From the NCBI GenBank assembly GCA_032719365.1, contig CM064873.1, positions 33,147,742 to 33,211,741 on the forward strand: DNA of 64,000 nucleotides, given 5' to 3'. Source of the DNA: Prinsepia uniflora (Eukaryota; Streptophyta; Magnoliopsida; Rosales; Rosaceae). Positions 1 to 12,100 of this stretch are shown one piece after another. Position numbers and translations under genes: made by a program. Each line of letters opens with the position of its first letter. Within the stretch, counting starts at the first letter, position 1. The notes beneath the pieces are model-generated. The model was not told the DNA's origin and did not search any database. It worked only from the letters and a program-made list of their open reading frames with translations.

Positions 1-61
1 ATCCTGCTTAATCCTTCCTTGATTCGTGGTTACTCTGGTAGATTCCAGACTGGTCGTTACA
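1..61 (-). mobile_element. 3' LTR terminus of gypsy element F
   Basis: The first 61 bases end in GGTCGTTACA followed directly by a pyrimidine run, ATTTACCCCCC. Read on the minus strand this is a polypurine tract followed by TGTAACGACC, the usual start of the LTRs in this window. The bases before it closely match the end of the LTR at 2271 (shared AATCCTGCTTAATCC and GTGGTTACTC blocks), so I infer that both belong to one element. The rest of this LTR lies before the window. Confidence 0.6.
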
Positions 62-504
62 ATTTACCCCCCTTAAAGAATTTCATCTGCGAAATTTACA
101 CTGACCCAACTCGAAACTGTGAACATGCAATCATGCCTTCCCCTGAGACCCCCACGTGTCCAAGTACACGTCCAACATCTCTCACGGTACATACCAGACA
201 AACGTCACCCAACGTCAACTGCAATCTAACAGTCAATACTGAAACTCTGCTCATCTTCGGTGACCGTACCCGAATAGGTGTGTGGCCACCCTGCCACAGA
301 ACGCCCAAAACTCATTTCTCAAATCTCGTTCGATACGTCTACACTTGTCGACCTCACCCGTCATCCCGCAGGTGTAACTACGAATCCAGTCTGTCATATT
401 TGCTCCCAACGATATAGAAAGCCCACAGGCTCACATGCTACGGAAATCGTTATCTCTATGCCGCTTGAAAACCATTACACATAATCATTAAATAAACTGT
501 AAAT
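62..504 (-). other. polypurine tract and internal remnant of element F
   Basis: The minus-strand polypurine tract is at 62-78. The remaining 430 bases or so have no recognisable Gag or Pol motif in any frame. A possible worn primer-site remnant, ATACCAA, lies at 513-519. I read this stretch as the remains of an internal region that has lost nearly all coding sequence. It could instead include part of the 5' LTR, because the exact left edge of that LTR is not visible. Confidence 0.35.
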
Positions 505-2271
505 CAAAGTACATACCAAAACTGCTAATGCTGGCATAGCTAGCTCAATTTTAAAGCTCATCATCGTGGTCCAACTAGCGGCTAGTCCAATTAGCATTCC
601 ATGTGCACTACAAGTAGGAGAGTACGGGATCTACAAGGTCCAACCCAGTCAGTACGTCCGAGGTCCACCTCGTTTACGTCCGAGCCCGTCTCTGGGAATC
701 TACGGAGTCTAACTCCGGACAAGGCGATCCAATCGCCTGAGGTTAACCAATCCAGCATATAGAAAACCAAACCAGAACATAATGTAGTACATGATAATAA
801 ACCAAAATAATTATCCCATGGGCACCAACCCAAAACAGTTATCCCACGGGTATGAGCCCGAAACAGTTATCCCACGGCACTAGCCCAAAACAATTATCCC
901 ACGGGCACCATCCCAAAACAGTTATCCCACAGGCACTAACCCAAAACAGTTGACTCCAGGGTAACCGGCCAAATCCCAATTTTCCAAAACCATGAGAAAA
1001 TCGAGAACCAGAAAGCATAGATAGTTTATACAGAAACCAATCATTAATCAAACCCAGACATATAATCATAACACATTTAAGTCCAACATATATCCAGCAA
1101 CCCAAATCATAATCGTAATCAAGCTAAATCGTATCAAAAGCCAGTAAAAACATATACATATCCATGCATTAGAGTTTTGAAAGAAATTGTCCACTCATAG
1201 TACTGCTGCGCACTCGAACTGCATGCCGTAAGCTAACCCCAAGTCTCTGGGATGTTCGAACTTGTCGAAATCACCACCAAAGGTCATTATCAACCAAGAT
1301 AAGTCTATATATAAACCCCATAAAAGTCCCGGAACCGAGAACGTGTCCCAAACACGTTTTTCAAAGAGAAAACCTCCATTTGACCTATCAAACGATGTCT
1401 GATCGTCTTGAAACCACCACCATTGGATTTAGAACATCAAAACCTATTGAACAAGAATAGGTTGACCTTGAAATTCGAGCCCACGTACCCTACCCACCGC
1501 TGTGGAATTTCAGGTTGACCTCAAGATTTGGTGAACGAAAAAGTCAAAAAGTCAATGCTTATCTCAGCAAGGTCAACGATTAAAGTAAATGCTGACATCA
1601 TCCTGGTCAATGATGATATCATCAGCCTCGCTGGAGATGACGACTGGCGCCGCCGTGCGCTGCTGTTGCCGTCGACTGGAAACTCCATTTTTGCCCTTTT
1701 TTCCAACCATCATAACTCACTCAACTCTCAACCAAATTTGACAAAATTTATACGGAAATTTATCTACTCGTGCGAACGATTCGAAAATGAAACCAAAATT
1801 GTGAAATTCTACCTGGAGTTAAAGTTATAGCCTCCCAAAGTTTCGGCCAACCTTTGAACTTGTATTTCTTCCACCTCCACCGTCCAAAACTCTACCACAT
1901 GTACCAATTAAATGAGCCATAAGGTGAGTGACAAGTGTCACTTATCCTATTGTCCCCAAATCTGATATTTTGGCCCACTAAAAGATAAACTAATTTGAAA
2001 CTTGTGCAACTGTAAAAAGAAACCGAACCTCCTGTGACCTGTAACTTTCTCGTACGATGTTCGATTTTGACGTGCTGCCTATCTACGAACTCATATCGTC
2101 TCGATCTATGTAACAGTCCTCGGTCCACATGCATTAATCCTCTCGGGTCAAAAGTTAGGTTTTCACCTTTTTAAGTGGAAAAATTATCATTTTGCCCCAT
2201 TCGTTCGATAACCCTCGATAAATCCTGCTTAATCCGTGGTTACTCCTGTAGATTCGAGACGGGTCGTTACA
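505..2271 (-). mobile_element. partial 5' LTR of gypsy element F
   Basis: The right end, GACGGGTCGTTACA at 2258-2271, is a minus-strand LTR start. The body contains blocks shared with LTR H, such as the CTACGGAGTCTAACTCCG motif near 700 and a GTCCACTCA motif near 1190. The left edge is unclear and about 450 bp seem to be missing compared with LTR H. The five bases CACTA after 2271 are the expected target-duplication position, but the partner lies outside the window. The sequence continues into H coding remnants, so F appears to have inserted into element H. Confidence 0.5.
803..957. repeat. 28-bp tandem repeat in LTR F
   Basis: Five consecutive imperfect units of 27-28 bp, each containing AAAACAGTTATCCCACGG or a close variant, start at 803, 831, 859, 886 and 914. 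A partial sixth follows. Similar but fewer units occur in LTR H near 16483-16530. Short tandem arrays of this kind occur in many of the long LTRs here. Confidence 0.85.
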
Positions 2272-2276
2272 CACTA

Positions 2277-3712
2277 ATTCGAAAGAACACCTAATCTACT
2301 AAATCCTACAGTTGAACCTTCAAGTTCCTCAAGTCGATCAATGTCATCTGATACGGTAGTTGCGGAATTGGTTGAATACCTGGACCTCCCTCTGAGGAGG
2401 CAACCCCAGTAACTCAACCTCCCTCCCCAAGCTCACTGAAAAATCCAGGATCATCGTAACGCATGTCCGATATCCATAACAACCATTTTGTAGTAACTTT
2501 CCGACCTCCTAAGATGAATTAATTCCCGAAGGAAATATCCTCTGGTCTCCACAAAAGACAAACCGTGGCAAGTCAGGGCTACTAAAGAATATGGTTCCTC
2601 AACAGAGGTGTAACGGGTAGTCCACCAATACATCCCCAGAATCACGTCCAAATCATAATTGTTCTAAGGAGATCCAATCCGTCATATTGTCAAAACCCTT
2701 CTATCAAAATGAACAATCTTGATTTTCGAACTAACACCTTTCATAGCACTGGTCGGAGTACGAATACTCGTGTCCCAACCTAGCGGGATCAACTCCTAAT
2801 CAACAAGGTGTAAATCTACTGGAAATAAATGTGTGTGGGTCCATATTCAATTAACACTCGTGTATTCCCTCCAAAGTTAGATAAGGTACATGTCTCCACT
2901 CCAGGTATAACACGTGCCTCCCGAAATACTACTGAACGGGGAGGATGAGTGGATCTTAACCATCTCACTTGGAACCCTATATGTCTCGTACTTCTTCCAT
3001 TGTGACTCATGTGACTGTCACTCAAAGAATCGTAGCTAGAAGCAATCATCTTTGAAGCTCCCTAGACAAACCAATCCTCCAGACACCCTCCGCCTCGTCC
3101 AGAACTACTTGATTACTACTAGGACTCCAAGAAGCTCATCTCCAATTGAGATGCCATATTTGACAAAGTTCGGAGTGTGGTAAGTGCTCAACTAGCACCA
3201 TCGCCCGAGTCTCATTCTGAAGACCTGATGCAAACCGACACACCCCATTGCCTCAATCGGTGTCGCACCCAGTGTGAACCGAGCCAAATCTTAGAAATCT
3301 CTGCTCGTACCAAGCAATCGTCCTATCTCCTTGCTCCAGACATAGGAACTCCATCTCACGACATCCTAATAAGACCGGGGGCTAAAATGATGTAAGAAAA
3401 GTTCCTCGAACGTCGCCCAATCCTAGGTAGTCACATCCTATCCCATTGATAGCAATGTTTACCTCAAACTTTGTGCAGACCAATCCAAGAAGAACGCTGC
3501 TATCATAATCATATACTCATGAAGGCAACTCATCGCCTAAAAAATCAGCCCAAAGTGTGAGATCCATTAATCGGTCACCTCGGGATCCAATCCACAAATA
3601 CACATTCCTGATTAACTCGTTCAACCGTTCCTAAACTAAGGTCGTCTACAACCCCTGCTGCTCCTAGCAGCCCATCCAATGTGGCCGACCATCGATCACA
3701 GCTCCGAATAGT
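2277..3712 (-). pseudogene. decayed gag-protease region of gypsy element H
   Basis: On the minus strand, 2451-2651 encodes the end of a gypsy protease domain: DVILGMYWW followed by a TRYTSVEE-like stretch, matching the DVILGMDWLTxxHASIE block of the intact elements. Near 3380-3430 another minus-strand frame gives WATFEELF, which fits the Gag WxxFxxxFxxxYFP motif, with a stop just upstream. The order (Gag at higher and protease at lower coordinates) fits a minus-strand element whose start is at 15675. Stops and frameshifts are numerous. Pol is absent because the sequence is cut at 2271 by element F. Confidence 0.6.
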
Positions 3713-3717
3713 GACCA

Positions 3718-6700
3718 TGATAGGACCCATCCCAATCCCCCCGGGATTAACACGGGATGACCCTGTTCCAGTCTGACACGAAGTGTCAAACAAGGAATAT
3801 TTCCAACCTTTGCCCTCTTGAGCTACTAGAGTACTCCAGGATCCGGAGGAGGTATGTGATATCTCAGTCTCTGCTACAGTCCACATCCGTTGTTAACTTG
3901 AAGGGCAGTCAAAACATTAGAAGCTGTGAGTGGACAAAACAACCAGTTTATAAAAACATTTCATAAGAAAGACATTTGTACCCTTCACTAAAAGCCTGCA
4001 TGCATTCAAAAACCATTTAACCAAATGAACCACATGTGGGAACTAAGCCCAAAACCATAATCAAATCAAATATACGGGCTACTGCTCAAATCCATAAGGG
4101 ACTCAGCCCAAAACCATCATGAAACCAAGTACACGGGCCACTGCTCAAATCTTGTGCACATCACATATCATATATCATATTTATATCATATACACATATA
4201 ATTCACACAACCAATCCTGTCACGGTTTCCTAAGCTACGCGCGTGCTACCCGGGGTCTCAAACCCAAGTCTTCTCAAAGTCAAAGTCAATGTCCGTAGAC
4301 CAATGACCCGTCCTGAGGTTACGATCCAAGCCTTCCTGAGAGTAAGGAACTCAACTGGGGTGACTCCACTCAGTCGGTGCTCCATGACTACTTCGGGGTC
4401 CACTCAGGCCAACGACCCTTCCCGGAGGAGATAATAGAAGTAAAGGAAGGTATATGAACACGTATATACATAACATAAACATTCATGCCCGGTTCCCCTG
4501 AACCGTCATGATCCATAACATCCATTTAGGAGTTCATGCACGGTTCCCTGAACAATCATGATCCATAACATCCATTCCATGCCCGGTTCCCATAAATCGT
4601 CATGTACCACAATAACATAACAAGAGTTCATGCCGGTTCCCATAAACCGTCACGAACCTGCAAATCCACGTAGGGTCCCTGACCCGAAATCCTAACCGTA
4701 AAGTAACTGGGTCTCGTGCCCAAACACATGACATCAGCTGGGCACCGTGCCCGATATCTAAGGGTCAGTCACGACTCCGATCATAGTGACGCGTGCAACC
4801 GTCCATCCAGGACCGCCCTCAATCCTGGTATGTCGCCGTGAACGAATCAACCGACGCGACCACCACAAGATCATGGTGCACTCATCACCGATCGATATCC
4901 TGAATCTTCAGCACTCCGAAGTTGAGCCTCCCTCGGCTACCCGACCATAGATCGTGCATCGTGACCTCTCCGGAAGGAACACATCCCAATCCGGAGGCGA
5001 GCGTCACGACGTTCGTCGTCGTGCACCAAGCATCTTCCGCGACCACGACTCAGACCCGAAGGCAATCAATAGCGTCGTATTCCCGAGACAACCCAAATGG
5101 GTCTCATACCCGAGTTTATCCTTTTAGAAATCCAAAACCTTTTCATTTAAACTAATAAAGAAATATCGACCCGTATAAGCACCGTATAAGGCTGAAACCT
5201 CGAAATACGTGCTTATATGTAACCACAAACAAATGCAACCACGACATTACAAAACATGTACTAAAACATATAATAAACATTTACGCATGCACCAATTTAG
5301 AAAACAAGGTCCACTCACAGACCGTCCGAGCTGCCTCATCGATTTGCGTGCCATACGGCTCTCCCGAGCCAATCACCATCACCGGGACTCCTGAACCTCT
5401 CCAAATCGTAATAGAAGATTACTAACTACTTAATTAACCTCCCAATAAACTCCCGTAATTTTCTGGAATTTTTAACTATTTTTAATCCCGATACGAAACC
5501 TTCCGATGTCACGAATATTACCGAAACAGTGTCCGATCGACACGAAACCAATCCCAAAATGTTCGTTACATCGAATGGAAGATTTCACATGTTGAAGTCA
5601 TCCCCGACATGTGGGCCACAAGCCCTCACGTGCCCCAAGAAGAGACTGCGCGTGGGCCTCACGCGCCACTGTGCAGTCATCTTCAAGCTACCGCGAACCA
5701 GCCGATCCGGTTCTCTAGTTTTCCTGGACCGGCGTGATCGGTCTGGCTTGTTTTCTCCCCCATTTCCGATCCGTTTACCTCCAATTCAATCCGAAAATTC
5801 CTATTTCTTCATTTCTTACCCATTCCAATTAACAAAACTAACTAAAACCTTACGAAATCCTACGGTTCAACTTGAACCTCACGGTCCATGTTTTCCAGTT
5901 CAACCCCCAGGCTTCACAACCGTCAACCACCGTCCAAGATCATCTCTATACACCCTAACCAACCTATTTAACTCTAACCAAACATCCAAATAAGCCCATA
6001 ATCACAGAAATGGAAAATGGATAAAAAATGGTTAAATCGATACCTCTCGGGTTTTCTCCACCGCCGTCCACGGCGACTGCTGTCCTGGGCCGGCCACCAC
6101 GTCCTCAGCATCCTCTCTCACTCCCTGGTCTTAGTCATGGCTGCATGGGAAGGGTTGGGTGGGTTTGGGTTCACAGTGGAAATGAGATCGGGTGGGTTTG
6201 TTTAGGGAGAAAGGAAAATGATCGATGCACGGGGAAGGGAGATGCATGAAGGGAAATTGGTGTCCATTGGATGGGTGACACTTGTCACTCATCCATTGGT
6301 CCTTGGACAAATATCTGGGCCCACTAACTGCCAAAAGTTACTTGTCTCGTAATTCGTGCAATAGTACATTCGTACTTCCGTGAACCGTAACTTCGCCGTC
6401 GAACGTCCGAATTCGACGTGCCGCCTGTCTACGGATTCCTATCGTCCCACTCTACGTAACGGTCCTCGTCCCTCGACCATCGGACATCCCAGTACAAAAG
6501 TCAACATTTTGCCCCTTTTTAACCATAATTACCAAATTGCCCTTAAACTTCCAAACGTCATAACTTCTTCCTCGAATGTCAATATTGAACGTGCCACCTA
6601 TCTATGAACTTGTGATGTCACGAATTACGTCATGGTCATCGGTCAAAGTCCATTTGACCGCCAGAATGAAAAGTCAACATTTTACCCTCGCCCAAGGGTA

Positions 6701-6810
6701 AAACGGTCATTTGCATCGTTTGTCCGATTTCGCCCAACTAATCACCGATTAACCTCACTAATCGTGATTAGTCACTAATCTAATCTAGGAATTCGGGACA
6801 GGTCATTACA
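3718..6810 (-). mobile_element. solo LTR G (gypsy)
   Basis: The boundaries are TGATAGGACCC at 3718 and GGTCATTACA ending at 6810. On the minus strand this reads TG...CA. It is flanked by perfect 5-bp duplications GACCA at 3713-3717 and 6811-6815, and no primer site or polypurine tract adjoins it. That is the signature of a solo LTR left by recombination between two LTRs. At 3093 bp it matches the other long LTRs here. The shared GC-rich hairpin module is at about 5646-5672. It lies within the gag region of element H. Confidence 0.9.
4482..4659. repeat. tandem repeat of about 48 bp in LTR G
   Basis: Four degenerate units, each built from TTCATGCxCGGTTCCC, then CCGTCATGA, then CCATAACATCCAT or shortened versions. 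They occupy the part of the LTR where other families carry different tandem arrays, which suggests the position is prone to repeat expansion. Confidence 0.75.
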
Positions 6811-6815
6811 GACCA

Positions 6816-6947
6816 CACTAGAATCCAATCAACCAATAACTCCATAACTCCAAGCTACTGGGCCCACATGAAAATCGACCCTCCTCGGGGTACAACCCCG
6901 CTGAAACACAGCATCCAATGACTAATCGAACCAATCCAAGGTCCTTT
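6816..6947 (-). other. internal segment of element H between solo LTR G and element A
   Basis: These 132 bases separate the right duplication of solo LTR G from the left LTR of element A. By position they belong to the gag region of element H. The minus-strand translation is broken by stops and shows no clear motif. The last five bases, CCTTT at 6943-6947, are the left target duplication of element A. Confidence 0.5.
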
Positions 6948-9044
6948 TGTAACAACCCGTACCTTCAGGAAGGGTGTAAATGTAATTTTGTAAAGTTTTG
7001 TATAAAATGACGATTTTGCCCTTGTGAATAGTAGGTCAAAAGTCGACTTTTTGATTGGCCTGTTGGATGAGTGTTGACCATTGACCGTGACGTAGTGTAG
7101 GGCGTCACGAGTCCGTTGACAGGTGGCATGTCCGATTTGGACAATCGGAGAAATAGTTATGATGTACGGTAGATCGAGGGCGTTACCGTAAATTTGATTA
7201 AATAAGGGAAATGTTGACTTTTTAATGGACTTATAATTTTCACGTAGACCGAGGACAGTTAGATAGGTCTCGACGTACTGAGTATAACGACAGGCGGCAT
7301 GCTGTCATCGGACGTCGGACTGAAAAGTTACAGGTCTAGAACGTTTGAGGGCAAAACGGTAATTATTTACACGAGGGGTAAAATGGTCTTTTTCCCCTCA
7401 GCCAATCAGATAAGGGCAAGTGGCAGCAGGTGGAGTGGGATATTTGTTTTGCACCAAGGGATTGTGGACACGTGGGGAGAAGCCAGAGGCTTCTGGAGGA
7501 GTCTAAGTGTGCACGGCCACACTTTGCACAAAATCAAACCGTGCATTTGGTTCGAACGCAGAAAAACAGAGAGAAAGAAATTGAAGGACGGTGATCGATT
7601 CTGTGAGGGTGTGAGGTTCTGGTGAATTGAGAGAGTGACAGGGAGATAAGGGTGAGCTGGTGGTCGTGCTGTTGGACGGAAATCGTGCACGGAGACACGG
7701 CGGAGGACGATTAAAGTTTCTGGGAAAACAGAGAGAAGGCGGACTGTGGCGGTCGCTACGCCGTGAGGTGGCTCAAACCCAGGCAGTGGGAGGCTTAGGA
7801 GGTTGCAGGGGACCCAACGAACACCGTGGCACGCGGCGGTGCGCACGTCGGAGACGGAATCGAAAGGTGAGTTCTATTCCCCTTTTTTTCTCGTGAGTTT
7901 CAAATTGAAAATCGTGAACCTGGAGCTAGAGTCGAGGGGATTGGTGAGTGAAGTGTGGTTTAGGGAGGTTCTAGGAGCAGTTTATGACGGTTGCCGTGAC
8001 GAGGGAGTTCACGGTGGGGGTGGTGCGACGGCGGGTACTTTGTTACCCTGTTTGGCCGTGAATTTCAAACGAGAAATCGTGGACTTAGAGAGTGAGTCGA
8101 GGGTTTCTGTGAGTAGTTTGTGACTCAGTGAGGTCATGGGAAGAGTTTAGAGTGACCACCGTGAAGGGGAAAGAACTGGGTGGCCGGGAAGGTAAACAGA
8201 GTTTTGTATGGCTTTTCTTTCGATCTTCAGTTGTGAAGTTGTGGGTCGAGTCGAACCAAGAGAGTGAGGGGGATGAGTTCTTTGAGATTTGACGAAGCTG
8301 GAGGTGAAGAAAGGAGGGGAAACGGTGGCCGGACGGCGGAGAATGGTTCTCGCCGGTCCGGGTTGCAGCCTGGTGCGAACCGGGTTCGATCGAGGAAGAC
8401 GATGGCACTATAGCAGGCGCGTGAGGCCCACGCACAGCCACTTTGGGCGGCGCGTGGAGGCGCGTGGAGAGGAATCCGGCCAAGCTTCCAACATGGTTTT
8501 AGTTCTAAATGTTCTAAGGAATCCAATGGTATAATTTTCGGGTTAATCGGACGGAGTTACGGAATGGTTCGGGAATCCGGACGGAGTTACGGAATGGTTC
8601 GGGAATCCGGACGGGTTAGGGTTTATGAATAAAATATTATTTAATTTCCAAAAAATTGGGGAAAATAGGGTGAGTATCTTTGATGTAATTATGACCCTAT
8701 TTGGTGCCTATTGACAGGACGGGAGACACCTGTGACGGTCGAGGAGCGCACAGAGCGCGATTGACTCGTTCTGATCTGTCGTGGTGATAGCGCTGGGGTG
8801 AACGTTGAGGCAGATATCGAGGCATAGAGCTTCTGACGTTCTTCCGTTGCCACACTAGCATAGTAGGATTTTGTCCCATTTTGTCGAACTATGCTCTGAC
8901 CGACAGTTGTATTATATTTACTCCTTCGTCTGATAGTTATGCTTATAGTGGTATTGTTGTTATTTTGGTACTTTATGTGTGATTGTCAGACGGGAGCAGG
9001 GTTCGTCCCGGGTATCGAGGTGATATTTGGGACGGGTCCTGACA
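6948..9044 (+). repeat. 5' LTR of element A
   Basis: It runs from TGTAACAACCCGTACC to GGGTCCTGACA, 2097 bp, and is followed two bases later by the primer site. It exceeds the 3' LTR by 59 bp because of two indels: a 30-bp tandem duplication at about 8550-8609 and a block of about 29 bp at 7503-7531 absent from the 3' copy. The 5' part holds two diverged copies of a unit of about 170 bp (7042-7212 and 7213-7375). A GC-rich hairpin module is at 8415-8459. Confidence 0.95.
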
Positions 9045-9046
9045 AT

Positions 9047-9060
9047 TGGTATCAGAGCCA
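9047..9060 (+). promoter_or_regulatory. primer-binding site of element A
   Basis: TGGTATCAGAGCCA lies two bases after the 5' LTR. It is complementary to the 3' end of plant initiator-Met tRNA, the usual minus-strand primer for plant gypsy elements. The same site, variably decayed, follows the other 5' LTRs in the window. Confidence 0.95.
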
Positions 9061-9129
9061 CGTTTGTTGGTTTGTGTCGTCTCTAGGTCGTTTTACTAAC
9101 TCTATGCCTCTTTCAGTGTACGATCGATC

Positions 9130-12100
9130 ATGCCTCCGAGACGTGAACCCCCTCCAGGACCTGAAGATGAAGCGGCGAGAGGGACTGAGAGTGCTTCGAT
9201 CGAGAGAGCCCAGAGGCTTGGGGCTACTACGTTCAGCGGTGGGGCCGACCCAGAGGAAGCTCATCGATGGATCACCCGGCTTGAGCGTATTTTCGGGGTG
9301 ATGCATTGTCCTCCAGAGGACCGGGTCTTGTTGGCTACTTTTCTGCTAGATGGAGCCGCATATGAGTGGTGGTACACGTTGGAGTTGTCCGGCTGGGATG
9401 CACATACCGTGACATGGGAGACTTTCCGGGATCGGTTTTTAGATCAGTACTATCCCCGTTCTTTCCGGGATGCTAAAGAGGCGGAATTCCTTCAGTTGAA
9501 GCAAGGGAACATGACAGTCGCTGAGTATGAGCAGAGATTCCAGATGCTATCCCGTTTTGCTCCTGCATTTGTGGCGACCGAGGCAGAGAAGTGTCGTCGA
9601 TTTGAGTTGGGACTTCGACGAGAGATCCGAGCCATTGTGGCCACCGGCTCATTTGCTACTTTCCGGGAGTTATCTGATGCTGCTGTCAGGGTGAAGGCCA
9701 GTTTGCCTGCTAGGCCACAGTACTCGAGCAGTGTACGGCGCCGAGAGCATTCTTTTCCGGGAGCATCGAGTCCGAGGACCCCGAAACGGGGTAATTTTGG
9801 TGGTTCGTCATCGGCTGGTGGAGCCCGGTATGGTAGACCAGGCAGTTTTCAGGGCTCTGGATTTCGAGGAGCTAGGGCACAGCCGACTCCTCAGGTGAGT
9901 GCTACTTCTGTTGCTTCTACTGGGAGGCAGACGGGTGGACCCGGTAGGGATGCTTGCTTCTATTGTGGAGAGCGAGGACATTTTCGGAGGGAGTGCCCAT
10001 TGTTAGCTCAGGAGGGTGGAGCAGGCAGAGGTGCAGCAGAACCCGGGCGGAGTACTGCTTCAGTGTCAGGGTCGGCAGGCCCTAGGGGTGGCGGTGGTGC
10101 TACGAGCAGTTCTAGAGGGTGCGGTAGGTCATCGGGACCTAAGGCGCGGGTTTTTACGATGACACGGCAGGAGGCCAGATCCGCACTTGGAGTGGTGACA
10201 AGTACACTTACCATATATGGCCACACGGTTTTTTCTTTGATCGATCCCGAGGCTACGCATTCGTTTATAGCCCGGAGTTGTAGTCTGGTGACGGAGAGGG
10301 AGGTGTCTACCTTGGAGTGTGCCTTAGGGGTGAGTACACCTACTAGGGAGGTGTTAGTGGTGACTCAGGTGTTGAGAGAGTGTCCGGTGATGGTAGGAGA
10401 GGTTGAGTTAGTGGTGGACTTGCTGTTGTTAGATTTACGGGATTTCGATGTTATCCTGGGTATGGACTGGTTGACGAAATATCATGCTTCTATCGAGTGT
10501 TTCGATAGGAGAGTGACTTTCCGGAGTCTCAGATTACCAGAGACTACGTTTCAGGGGGATCAACGTGCAGTTCCTACTAGAGTTATATCGGCACTTGAGG
10601 CTAGCAAGTTGTTGCGTAAGGGGTGCCAAGGTTACATAGCTCATGTAGTGGATACACGTGCTACGCCAGTGAGGGCGGAGGATATACCAGTGGTGCGGGA
10701 GTTTCCCGATGTTTTCCCCGAGGTGTTGCCAGGACTACACCCACACCGAGATATAGAGTTTACGATTGATCTTCTTCCAGGTACACAGCCTATCTCACAT
10801 ACTCCTTATCGTATGGCACCTGCAGAATTGAGGGAACTTAAGGCCCAGTTGCAAGAGTTGGTCGATATAGGATTTATTCGATCGAGTATGTTACCTTGGG
10901 GAGCACCTGTATTGTTTGTCAAGAAAAAGGACGGAGGATTGAGATTGTGTGTGGATTACAGACAACTGAATAAGGTAACTATTCGGAATAAGTATCCCCT
11001 ACCCCGGATTGACGATTTGTTCGACCAATTGAAGGGAGTACAGTATTTTTCGAAGATTGATCTTCGCTCCGATTATCATCAGTTGAGGGTTAAAGATGAG
11101 GATGTACCTAAGACAGCCTTCCGGACCAGGTACGATCATTATGAGTTTGTTGTGATGCCTTTTGGTTTAACTAATGCCCCAGCAGCTTTTATGGACCTTA
11201 TGAACCGAGTGATCCGGTCATATTTGGATCGTTTTGTGATTGTTTTCATTGATGACATTTTGGTGTATTCGAAGAGTGCGAAGGCGCATGAGAAACATCT
11301 GAGAATCGTGCTTAAGACTTTGAGCGAACATCAGTTGTATGCGAAGCTGAGTAAGTGTCAGTTCTGGTTGACCAGTGTTGGATTTCTTGGCCATGTGATT
11401 TCGGCCGAGGGCATCAGCGTGGATCCTCAGAAAGTTGAGGCGGTAGCAAAATGGGAACAGCCTAAGACGGTGACAGAGATCATGAGTTTTCCGGGTTTAG
11501 TAGGTTATTACTGGCGTTTTATTGAGGGCTTTTCGATTCTAGCCGCTCCATTGACACGGCTGACTCGGAAGGGAGTTCGGTTTGAGTGGGATGAGAACTG
11601 TGAACAGAGTTTCCAGGAGCTTAAAAGGCGGTTGACATCTGCGCCTGTGTTAGCCCTTCCAGACGATAGTGGGGAGTTCGAGGTATACAGTGATGATTCA
11701 TTACAGGGTTTGGGTTGTGTGTTGATGCAGCACGGGAAAGTGATTGCTTATGCTTCCCGGCAGTTGAAACCCCATGAGATGAACTACCCTACTCATGATT
11801 TGGAACTTGCTGCGGTGGTTCATGCACTGAAGATTTGGCGACATTATTTGTATGGCGAGAAGTGCAGGATTTTCACGGATCACAAAAGTTTAAAGTATTT
11901 GTTCACTCAAAAGGAATTGAATCTGAGACAGCGCCGATGGTTGGAGTTACTCAAGGACTATGACTGCACGATTGAGTATCACACAGGGAAGGCTAATGTG
12001 GTACCCGATGCTTTGAGTTGGAAGTCAGCTAGTTCCTTATTGTATTTGAGGACCGTACGATTACCTTTGTTGGTTGAGCTCCGCAGGTTGGGAGGAGAGT

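Noticed and set aside
803..957. Regular tandem array that might suggest a CRISPR
   Set aside because: Units are directly adjacent without unique spacers and lie in a plant LTR.
7406..8534. Open frames of 80-146 codons on both strands in the LTRs of A, repeated at 13917-15123 and in the LTRs of C
   Set aside because: They recur only because the LTRs are duplicated. No domain is recognisable, frames overlap on both strands, and GC-rich sequence explains the lack of stops.
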